Source of the DNA: Nepenthes gracilis
Lineage: Eukaryota > Streptophyta > Magnoliopsida > Caryophyllales > Nepenthaceae
Assembly: GCA_033239525.1 (NCBI GenBank)
Contig: BSYO01000033.1
Coordinates: forward strand, 1,975,501 to 2,039,500
Reading direction: 5' to 3'
DNA length: 64,000 nt
A program made the translations under genes and the position numbers. The notes beneath the pieces were generated by a model that was given only the letters and a program-made list of their open reading frames with translations, had not been told where the DNA came from and made no database searches. This document shows positions 31,601-43,600 of the stretch, one piece after another; within the stretch, counting starts at the first letter, position 1, and every line of letters starts with the position of its first letter.

Positions 31601-34600
31601 CCACTTCTCGGACAATAGTTCCCGAACGGATTCTTTAGCCACTGCTTATCTGCAATAGTCCTTGTCCAATTCTTTCAGCCATCCCGAGGATGGATGTTCC
31701 CGGATTTCTCCAAACGTCCGCGTCCATTTGTCTCCACAAGTCTGTAGAGACAAACACCACAAGAGAGTGATCCCAACAAATTTCCCCTCACGACCTTGTG
31801 GGGAACCTTCGCCGTTGTTGGGCAACCGTCATCTCCTGCCTCCCAGCAGCTTCCCCTGAATTTGGACTCCTCCATCAGCCTCTGCAAGCCTGAATGACAC
31901 CTTCCTCCGCTCCACTGAACTTGGAGTAAATCCACTTCCTTTCAGCTCCTTATTCGCGGACTTGTCATTCTCCCTTACCTTCGCACCTCAGCTCCTCCAT
32001 TGACCTTGCTGGCTCTGCCGTTGGCCCTGCTGGTTCTGCCGTTGGTCCTGCTCAGCTCCGCCTTGGGCCCTCCGCCGTTGGCCCTGCTGGTTCCACCCTT
32101 GGCCCTACACAGCTCCGCCTTTGGCTTTGCACAGCTCCGTCCTTGGCCTTGCTGGCTCCGCCTTCCGCTCGGACGTCCTTTGCTACCACTCGGCTGCCCT
32201 CTCCTGCCACCTTGACCAATACTCCCGTTGGTCATCCTGGCATTTTCTTTGGCAATGCAGGTCTTCATCAGATACCGCCCTGATGTCTTGCTTCCCCTTG
32301 CCATCACTGAGGCGCCTTTGGTGAACTTCCACTGGCCGTTGCCAAATGTCCTTCGGAAGCCTTCCTCATCCAGCTTCCCGGTTGAAATCACATTCAACCT
32401 CAGATCCGAGGCATGTCGCACGCCCTTCAGCACGAGTGTATTCCCGTTGCTTGTCCTCAAGCAAACATTCCCAATGCTAACAACCCTGGACGAGCCACCG
32501 TTACCTATCTTCAACACCCCGCGGCCAACGGGCGTGTAACTCATGAAGTGGGGCTTCCTCGGTGTCGCATGGTGTGAGGCCCCACTGTCCATCACCCAAC
32601 TCATCTCCTGGCATGGCCGACTTCGTGCTTCCCCTGCGTGGACCACCAGGAGGTCTCCGCAGAAAGCAATGGTCTCCGGATCATCAGTCTGATCCTTTTT
32701 CTCCTGACAATTGCTTCTGCCCTCCTCGTCTTGCCTTCTCCGCGGACAGTCCTCCTTTATGTGGCCTTTCTTGCCACACAAGAAGCAACTTCTCCTTTCA
32801 AGCTTGCTCCGGCTGTTGCTCTTATCCGTCCTGCCACCCTGTCCTCGGTCAGATCTCCCTCGTCCCCGACTGCTGGTGGCCACCAGAACACTTTCCCGAG
32901 AGCTTGAGGCCTCACAGCTTTCCCTCCGCCTTGACTCGTTCATAAGCAGGGAAGCTATCACGTCGTCCAGCTTCAGCGTGTCCTTCCCGAACAGCAACGT
33001 CGTGACAATATGATTGTACGAGGCCGATAAGGATGCCAGCAACACCAACGCTTTGTCCTCCTCCTTGATCTTCTCATCAATGACCGACATCTGCGTTACC
33101 AGCCGTTTGAACTCGTCCAAGTGCTTCTTGAAGCACTCACTTTCCGACAACCGCAGGCCATAGAATTGCTTCTTCATATACAGCCTGGTTGTCAAGGACT
33201 TGGACTTGTACCGGCTCTCAAGCTTTTTTCAGACCTCGGCCAGGTCTGATAGTCCGAGGACCTCCTGGAGTGTGTTTTTCGCCAAACACAACTTAATGGT
33301 AGAGTTGGCAAGATCCCTCTTTTCCTGCCACTGGTCTTTGGATAGTTTCTCTTGCTTCTCCTCTTTTTTCGGAAGAGTTATTACCGTTCCTTCCCGGGTC
33401 AAAAAATTCCTCACCCTTTCCTGCTAAAGGATGAAATTATTTTGCATATTGAACTGCTCCACACTGAACGTCCCATTCTTCGCCGAAGACGCTATCCAAC
33501 CGACGGTTCACCAACCTGTCTCTGATACCACTTGTTGGGACAAATGGGGCGTTCGGACAGAATGCAGCGAGAGCGCAATGACCGAGAGGACAAGACGCTC
33601 GGACGGAGGGACAACGCTCGGACGGACAGCCAAAGGAGAGGAAGAAAATCGAGAGAAAACACATGAGATTTAACGTGGAAAACCCTTCTAAAACCAAAGG
33701 AAAAAATCACGGGAGCAGAATCAATAGCAAATCCACTATGTGAAATAGGTTACAAACTTCGAAGATGGAGTATCCGCTACACACCCGAGAAGTCAAAGAG
33801 AAAAACTTTCCGGAGCAAACCAAGAAAATACTATTTTTCTTTTCACTATCTATTCCTCTCTTTTTCGTTCTCTCACTGGTGATGCACTCCTCTTCCCCTT
33901 CACAATAGCCCTTTTGTTCTCTCCAAGATTGCTCTCTCAATCTTGCTCACGCCCTCTGGCTCTTGGCTCTGTCGAGCTCTTCAACCGGCAGCAGTCCATA
34001 TATATAGACACAAGGGGCCTAGGCCCAGCCAGCCACCCTACTGCCAGTAGGGTGGCAGGACCATGCCCCTTAAACCTGCCATGGCAGGCGCACGCCCGGC
34101 GTGCTAGGATGGCAGTCCTGACACCTTGAAAATTGCAGCCGTCTGCCCACCTGCAAAACGCGGCTGCAGCAGGCCTACTGAGGAAGTCAACGCCTAGGCT
34201 TCAGAGTCCCCGTTCATGTCTTCAGCAACTTCTCGGACATGATGCCTCTAATGAGTCCTCGTCCACTATTTCCCCCACTTCTTGGGCAATAGTTCCCAGA
34301 CGGATTCTTCAACCACTGCTCCTCCGTAATAGTCCTCGTCCAATTCTTTCAGCCACCCCGAGAACGGATGTTCCTGGATTTCTCCAAACGTCCGTGTCTA
34401 TTTGTCTCCACAAGTCCGTGGACACAAACACTACAAGAGAGTGATCCCAACAATATATTCATAACATGACTTATCAATTTAATACCTTTGTAATAATTTT
34501 CCCTTTTGATATTGTGAATGCAATTTTACTTTCTCCCGTTCTCCAGCATTTTCTTGTTGCCTAGAATGTTGTAAAACAATTTAGTTAACCATGTAATACC

Positions 34601-37600
34601 TGCTGCTCTATGCTTTTCAAAGCCTACAATAGAATACCATTTGACCTAACTGTTTTTCCATCTTAATCATTTGTAATATTTCTTCCGTCTCATCCCTTTG
34701 GACACCCAAATAAGAGTTGTTTACAATTGACTCCAAGCCACAAACTCCACAAGAGTTTTGGTTTACTTCCTACTTTCTTAAAAAAGCTTTTGAAAATAAC
34801 TCCCTCATCTCCCTCAAACGACCTCATTTGCAACAAGAATCCAATTCCCATCACCATTATGCATTTCTTTTGTTCTTCTATCCCTTGTTTCAATTAGTCT
34901 AAAAATATCATTTTTCTCTTGTTTGTGTTAAGTCTCTTCATAATATTTGCAAGCATAAGACTAATTGTTAAGGTCACTCTCAGCGGACCTTGTCTTTTTC
35001 TTACCACATTTGCATCTATCCAAGTTCTCTTCATTTTCACACTTTTACAATGTTTTATAACATAATATTTTAAATTTTACTTTTCCTAGACCTTCTTGCA
35101 CCATCTCCAGGTTTGCTTTTGGCAGAGGACACTCCCTTTTGATTCTCTTAAAGTTCGCTTGGCTACTCTTTGAATACAATTAGTCATAACATCCTACCTC
35201 TTGTTAGTGCTCCCACCAAAATCTGGAGCACCTTCCTCTAAAAAGCTTTTTCTTGTAACCTTGTAAGTGTTTTTACCATTTTGTCTCTGGTTGACTGTAC
35301 ATTTTCTGCTTTTCTTACCAAAATTTGCTAGGATTGTCTTACAATTCTTACAACACAAATGGTCTCCTTTCCTTGTGATAAAGTAGTCTATTTAGATCTT
35401 TGCGGCGCAGCTCTTATGTGATAAAATGCACCTTCCTCTTCTTAAAGAATGTGTTGGCCACCATAAGATTGTAGGGTGCAACAAATTTAAAATATCCTCA
35501 CCTACATTTCCTTCTCTAAATCCATAACCTCTATGAATATTTGAATACCCATTTCTATCCTTTCCAACAAATGCCAACCAAATGAATGAGGAGATAAAGC
35601 TTAAAACAGAGACGCCAGTCACATGACCGATCAAATAGGAAGAGACTCATTGTTAGTATATGACACTTTAATGGAGCATAGTAGATGGCTTCCTATTTTA
35701 GTGACCAGTTGTCCAAGTATTATTATTTATCTTGGAGTTAATCAGTATTACATGAGATAATGCAAAGAACTTTATCCACAATGTAAAATCATCAATTTAA
35801 TGAACATTCCTGGCAATTCTACTAGATCATGTGCAGCAAAATTGACACTGTAATGAATAAGAGGTGGTTGCTCCAAATTAATATGCATCGTAGCAGTCTT
35901 GCTCTTTCAATAATTGGACTAGATTCAGTGGCTCAATGTCATTTGAGAGCATGAAGTTATGGATACCATCCATCTCAAGTTGGACCCTTCCAAGCAATGA
36001 TCTGTAACCCAAATCAGTTCTTCCCTTACTGCCATGGCTGCAGTGACATGGGGCTCCTGCTTGATGTTCAATTTTGGCTGCTATGTCTGCAATTACATCG
36101 GCTACACAGTCTCAAATCACTACATCAGATCAACACTGACCAGTCATTGAAAACTGTTGCAGCAACATTTAGTTTGAACATGATCTGTATAGGTCTGAAC
36201 CACGTTTCACACACCACTCTTCTGTGCCAAAATAATTCTCTCTTATCAAGAGATTTGAAAGGATTGAGTAGTTTAGAGACAATAAGATATTTATTCATAT
36301 GCCTTTAGTCTTAGTTTGTTATCCTTTTTATTTGGTGATGCATTTTGTCTCGGCAATTGGGTAGCTGATGTTCAGTTGTTTTTGTTTTACTAGTCGGTGA
36401 GTTATTTGCACATGTTCGGGAGAGGCATCCCTGGGCTGATCCTAAGATTGTGAAGGTGATAGAGTTTTTATTTTACTTTCCATTCTCTTTCTGGAGGAAG
36501 AAAGAAAATGATTTTTTTTGTTGCTGATTTTATTTGCTCCTTTCTTCGCCATTATTCTTGTCACAGCAACTTATAGACATGAAATTACATGAATTACTTG
36601 GTGAAAGGACTTCAGCAGATGATGAAAAGCCAAGAAAGAAGAAGGAGAAGCCTGCCAAATTTGAGGTGGAAGTGTGAACACATCCTGATTCTTCTGTAAC
36701 CTTCCATGCAGACTTTGTGTTCTTTCTTTAGGACCTTTTCTTATACATGTCATATGTAGGATCAAGCTGTTGCCGTTGATACTTCTCACACTCAGCCTTC
36801 TGAAGAGGAACTTAATCCATTTTCTATCTTTCCATCCCCAGAACAAAATTTCAAGGTTTATTTCTGCTTTCATTTGCTTGCTGTTCTTTGATTTGACTCA
36901 TTATTTGTTCTTTTCACAAAGTAGAGGATCTGTAATGTTTATTTGCTGTACTTTCTATTCCTTATGAATGCAACCTGCTATGCATGTTTATCTGTAGAGG
37001 CTTATTCTGTCACGATTTTGAATCAACCTTCCCAGCATTCTTGTTAAAGAAGATTAGTCTATTCAGGGTGTGGGCCTGTGGTATATATTATGCCTTATAT
37101 AAGTTTCATTATATAGTCCTGGCTTTTTTATCTGCAGGTTTATGCTAAATGTCGTGATTTATATTTTTTTAACCACAACTGCATCCTTCGTCATAATTTT
37201 GGCATGTTATTGTATCCATTTCCTTTTTCAACTGCATCCTGATGAATATTTTATTTTGTGTGTACTTTTGGCGTCCAGTGGTGCATCCTGGTGTCCCACT
37301 AGAGTATATGTTTATGGTTTGTTTATTGTGAATTTTGAAATTAGTTGATAATTTGCTTGCTGCCGCTAAATGATTTATCCTTTTTCCTTAAACAACAATT
37401 GATTTTTTGTTCCGATTTTGGCTTGCAAGTATGCCATCGTCCTTTTATATCGGCTATCTATGGAAGTCCAAAACCAGCATCACCTAATGCTTGCTGCTGC
37501 ACGTGAGGTTTTGTTGTTGATATCTATTTTCATTTTCAGGTGCACACTGAAATCTTTTTCAGTGATGGCCATGTGTTGAGAGCTTGCAACACCAGGGAAA

Positions 37601-40600
37601 TTCTTGACAAACACTTAAAGGAGACTGGAGGAAAAGTTTTGACTCGCTTTCCACCTGAACCTAATGGTTATTTGCACATTGGCCATGCTAAGGTGATTTT
37701 CCCATTCAAACTGCTGGTTTAGCTGAAACTATTGTTTTTGATGTGCATTGAATCGTTTATTAATATCTGCTCTGTAGGCAATGTTTGTTAATTTTGGTTT
37801 GGCAAAGGAGAGAGGCGGATGCTGTTATTTAAGGTTAGGATTTTTGTTAATTTTTGGGCTAGATAGTTCTTCCATGCTTATACTTTTGAGTGTGTTTACT
37901 GGCACTTCATCTGTATTGGGCTTTAGTTTGTGGTATTCTTCTTTCTTTTGTTTTGTCAATTGTATGTTATCTGATAAAAGCTAATTCTGCAGCATTGGAA
38001 TTTGTTTTCTTTTTGGCTTATAATCCATAATGCTAATGTTTGCAAGATTATACCAAAGTACTGAACATCTTGTAGGTCAGTTGGGACCTCACCCCTGTTC
38101 AAGTGCAAGGTCTAGCATTTATTCTCTTTTCCCTTTTCTATTTGATTACCCGGCCCCCCAACCCCCCAAAAAACCCCCTTCTCGTTTAGGAAATCAAAAA
38201 GGGCACATATCTTTGGTGTTAAGATTACGTTAATTTTGCCAAGTTTTGTTGAGCTATGTTTTACTACCTTTCAATAATTAAGTTGGCTTGAATTTCAACT
38301 CTTTGCGTAATTTAGTGCTTACTAAATTCAATAGAAAGGTGCTATTAGTTATTAGGTAAGCTGCATAAAATGTGATGAACCTCCCTCACTATGCCTGTGC
38401 CGGGAGGTGGTTAAATCACCGAGCACCTAAAAAGTGAAAATATTATGTCTAAATTACCGTTGCTGGAACAATTTTGGATAGTTTAAGAAGGGGAGACTTT
38501 TCCTAGACGAACAATAGGATGACAGCGTGTATCATTATTCATGATGAAGTTGTGTTGCTTTTCTCTTATTTCTGTTATAGATGAAGCTTTTTGTACTGTT
38601 GATTCTTATTTATGCTTGTTCCTAGTCTGAAATAAGTTTCATGTTAGTGGCAAGTTCACCTGATATGCTCTCAAGCTTAATAATAGAGTGGTTTATTCCT
38701 ACCAAAAAAGGATGAGAGCAAAATCAGTTACTGGTATATAAACGATGATGGTCTTTTAGTGCATAAGACCTTCGTTGTTTGAGTCTCATGATTCTGTTTA
38801 TGTGTTGTTTGGTTGTTTATCATTTTTCTTTAGTTAGCAGAGGCAGCATACATCACATTACCGTCCATCGCGAAGGAAAGGTCCTTATTAACTGTTGATG
38901 TACTACCTAATGTGGTGATTGTGATAGGTGACAAAAGCATGCGGCGCTGTAAACCATGGGTTGTGCCTGTTATTGATAGCTTCATGCTAGGCCAAATAAT
39001 TAAAATGGAAAATTCTAGCATCTTTGTTGTCAATTTTGGGAGAAATTTTTGACATTGGTTGATTCTTTATGTATGAGCTTTGTGCACACTATTTCGTAGT
39101 GTTCAAATGAACTTTATCTTGGTGCTTGTGATTGTACTCAACAAAGTTGTACACTTAACGTAGTGCCTGTACATTATGGAACCAAAAAGAGATGCTTGTG
39201 ATCAACACTAAACTTTTCACTTGAGGGTCAGTGAAATTGATGGATGATTGACCTATGGCTCTTATAGGTATGATGATACCAATCCTGAAGCAGAACGCCA
39301 AGAATATATTGATCATATTGAAGAGATAGTCAGATGGATGGGATGGGAGCCCTTTAAGGTGTGCTCCATTTGGACATGCGTTGAACTAAATGTTAATGTT
39401 AATTGTGCAGCTATATTGATGTGTTGGCTTTCCATAGATCACTTACGCAAGCGATTATTTCCAAAAGTTATATGAGCTAGCTGTGGAGCTCATACAAAGG
39501 GGTCTTGCCTATGTTGATCACCAGGTTGGTGTTCTTGAATATATCTAAATGATAGTTGGAGCAATTTTCAAAAGACATGTTGTGTGTTTCTGCTGTCTTT
39601 TATTATTCTCTCTTTCTCTCTCCCCCCTCCTTTTTTTAATGTGCTTTGAGGACACTGTGCTTGTAATATTGCAAATCAAACAAGCAAAGATACCCTAGGA
39701 ATGCCTAGGGGGACTGTGAGTCCCAACGACAATGAACCCTAGGCAGGGCCTTAGGAGTGGAGTATTTAGATAAACCATGTTACACTAAAAACTGGCAAAA
39801 CTTGAAAAAAATGACTAGACTTGTGGATGATATGCCAGGTGGTTAATCACACAAGCTCGAACCCTTGCATCATTTTTACTTCATTTGCAATCTGTTGCTG
39901 ATATGGGGTTTTGGCTTTAAAACTGTATTGGATTCTTGCATGTCAAGTACCATAAGCAGTTGCTTTGCAAATGCAGCCTACTGCACTTTGTATTCAATTT
40001 TTCAGAAGTTTCATTTATTTATGACGTGGTAACCAGGTTTTGCTCGTCAGATTCATTACTGCTTCATCTTAATCAAAACAACTCATCATTGATTATTTAC
40101 TATGGTCTAAATGTGTTGTTCACACCTAAATTCTTATCCATTTTATATCCAGATTAGTCAATCACAAAAATTAACATCCCATTACATTTTTCTCTTCAAG
40201 TGACAGTACAGTAGGTGTTGAATTTGGAAAATGGTATGTATTTGGTAGGGATCTTCCCTCCAGAAGTTCCTGTCTTTGTGGGACGTACGTTGCCTTAAGA
40301 TGGTGGAGCTAAGGACTTAGCCATTTATCTTGAGCCCTACTTTGGTGCTTGGTTGTATATAGTGTGTGTGGGGGGGGGGGGATAGAAGGAACATTTTTTA
40401 ACAAGCAAGAAAATGAGAGAGGTCAGGTGTTGCCCATTTTTCCTTGTCGGTGTCACCATTTATGAAGATGCTTAACGCATTTCAGAGAAAACCAGCTAGT
40501 TCTTGGTTTGAGTGGCATTTTACCCCTAACCACAACTCATCCGCTGATTTTTCAACATCAATCTAATTGGGGAATTCGTGGACTATGAAGCTGAACAGAT

Positions 40601-43600
40601 TCCTTCCTGTTAAATTGTCCATCATTGTTCCAAATATGATTTTCTGGTCTATGCTTCTCTTAAAATTTTAAGAATACTCTGTCTTCACATCAAAGCAGTG
40701 CACTCTCTCTCTCTCTCTCTCTCTCATTATGTTATATTGTAAGTTTGAAACTTGTAAGTGCTGATCATGGAATAAAATATCGGCAAACATATTTGGTTTC
40801 ATCTCCTGGTGCTAATATTTTCTGATACCGCGCCAAAATCACGTTATATAGTTGTATCGGCGATATATCGGTTGATATAATTGATATTTGGCAAATATAT
40901 TGGCTAATGGTTTTCTTTTAGCTTACAATTTGTAGAAAATATATATCTAATATTGATACGTGTTATCCGATCCCGATACAACCTGCGACCGTCCAGTGTT
41001 GATACTAGTATTTTTATCAATGATGCTGAAACTTTAAGCTGTTCTGAAAGTGGGTGATCACTTGCTTAAACTCTTTTCAGAGGTGAGAAGAGATACTGAA
41101 ATCTTATGGTCCAGTTGTTTCTGAAATCAATTAATAGTGGAGTCTAACCAAGTGGGGTCTGTATTGGTTGGGATTAGGTCACAAAGTCAGGTGAAATTGA
41201 GAATTGACCCAACCACAGGCAATTAATCTAGGACCTGGAGCCAATCACATAGCAAACTAACCCAACCCTATATTATGAGAATGAGCATGGTGGGATCTCT
41301 TTGGTCAGCTTATGATTGAAAAAAAATTTAGTACTCCTGAGGAGAATTGGTTGGTGACCTTTGTTGTAGTTAGATGATTAGTGTGCTTATGGAGTTGGAA
41401 TTCTGTGTTTGTAACATCTTAGACATTTTGCTTCAATGATTGGTTTACATTGGTATGAGAAAGTTACTGGTTTTTGTGAGTTTTGGACCTTTGTTTTCCA
41501 GACTCCTGATGAAATAAAGGAGTCCAGGGAGAAAAAGGAGGGCAGTCCATGGAGGGATAGACCAATTGAAGAATCTCTGGTACTATTTGAACAAATGAGA
41601 CGAGGCATGATTGAAGAAGGGAAGGCAACTCTCAGGATGAAACAAGATATGCAGAGTGATAATAAAAATATGTATGATCTTATTGCATACCGTATCAAGG
41701 CAAGGGCGTGCTTGAACTACTAGATGAATAAGTTGATTTTGTGGCATTCCTTTCATATTGACCTGTCATTCTCATTCTCTTTGTGCAGTTCACTCCTCAT
41801 CCAAAAGCGGGAGATAGATGGTGTATCTATCCAAGTTATGATTATGCTCATTGCACTGTAGATTCTCTTGAAAATATCACTCACTCGGTTAGTATCATTT
41901 CATTTCTCAGTGCTGCTGTTTTCTTTTGTGCAGAGTTAATTTATCTATTTCATACGTGAGAATTCAGTATTACAGGGGTAAATTAAGTCTGATATGCCAA
42001 AATAGAAATTCTCTTACAATTATTGTTTGGTTAAGTCTACTTTCAGCCCTAGTATTAAGCCGGACCTGAGGCCAAAAACTAACTGCTCTGTTGCTGAAGT
42101 TTGTGCCTGATTTGGTTTCTGCAATTATGAGTGTTTTCCAGTGCCTATAGATATTTTGATCTGCCTTTCTGATAATCATGTACCAATCCAATTTGATTGA
42201 CATATAGTTAATATATGGTACTCTCAGTAAGAAAATAACTTCTTTTATGCAGCTGTGCACACTGGAATTTGAGACGCGCCGTGCTTCCTATTATTGGCTA
42301 TTAGATGCACTTGACCTTTACCAGCCTTATGTATGGGAGTATTCTAGGTTGAATGTCACTCATACTGTGATGTCAAAGAGAAAGGTATGGCAATCTAATT
42401 GATTAACATGTTTAGATTTTTTTTGTTTTCATATGCTTTTCAGTATAAAATCTCAGAGCTTCCACATGGCATTTGCCGATGCAGCTGAATATTCTTGTCA
42501 CTGAAAAGTACATTGATGGTTGGGACGATCCCCGCTTGATGACACTTGCTGGTTTGCGTCGAAGAGGAGTGTCTTCGGCTGCAATCAATTCATTTGTGAG
42601 AGGAATAGGAATCACTAGAAGGTTGGAAATATATTGTGTGTACTTCTATTTCATATAGTGAAAATGCTCCCTGAGCCACAAGAATGCTTTGTACGATTTT
42701 GCACACAAATGTACACTGGTTGCCCCCTTCTGTTTTAGTAATATTAATGCAACTTACTTGGGTTGCATCCTTCTTCCAATGTATGTTCGGTTGCCTTATC
42801 TATTTTTTTATTTCTGTCCTCCTTTCAGAACTTGACATCCTTAACCAAGTGTGGAAAACCCTAGTAAATAACTGCAACATAAAAATATGTGTTCAGAAGC
42901 TCAAATGAAATTGAAGCTTAGACATGCTTGAGATAATTGAATCACACTGGTAGATATAACGTAACTTGATTACATCGTATTTACAGGCATAGGAGGTTGC
43001 AAGCATACTGTATCTTTTTTGACCTCTAGAACAGGCATTCTGGGACAGACTGAAAATTGAAACTTTAACTTCCTTTGCAGGTCAAAGGAAGTGACTACAA
43101 TAGTGCTTATATCTGATATTATTGCATTATGTTGTCTTCATATTGGAAATTCTCTTGTTCTGCAGTGACTGTAGTGTGATTAGTTTAGACCGGCTTGAGT
43201 TCCATATTAGAGAAGAAGTAAACAAAACTACAGCTCGCACAATGGTGGTTCTGCATCCACTCAAGGTTTGTATTTTGTTTTAGTTTTTCTTTTGCAATGA
43301 GTCTCTCTCCATGTGTCTCATTATCCTTTTCATGGTTTAGGTGGTCATAACAAACCTTGAAGCTGGTTCAGTGTTAGACGTTGAAGCACAGAAGTGGCCA
43401 ACTGCACAAACGGATGATACTTCTTCCTACAAGGTTGACGTGAAATCTATTAGCATTGCCAATTTAATGAAAAAATCCTATTTAAACAAAATAGTACGAC
43501 ATTGGGCTTCTTTAGGTGGTCTTTATTATATAAATGGATATATTACTCTCCATTCTGGATCAAGTGTTGTATGAGTGGGTGCAGTAATTTTCTTTTTGAC

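Larger units (their letters stand above)
30860..34452 (-). mobile_element. Copia element inside GlnRS intron 5, pol-less
   Basis: 3593 bp, LTRs 30860-31778 and 33533-34452, target duplication ATATA on both sides. The primer site (33530-33519) and polypurine tract (31790-31779) show that it lies antisense to GlnRS. The inside codes for gag, a zinc knuckle, protease and the beginning of the integrase leader, then a repetitive tail. Integrase core, RT and RNase H are missing, so it is non-autonomous. The LTRs differ at roughly 25 of the first 280 positions by eye, mostly C/T and G/A. The nearest family appears to be the Tork type (from the protease and pre-integrase motifs). Confidence 0.92.

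Noticed and set aside
32000..33013. Plus-strand Pro/Ser/Leu-rich frames inside the copia element
   Set aside because: Mirror frames of the GC-rich gag-protease gene on the minus strand.
36571..36873. Minus-strand 100-codon frame over GlnRS exons 7-8
   Set aside because: It overlaps exons that fit the synthetase frame and has no similarity of its own.
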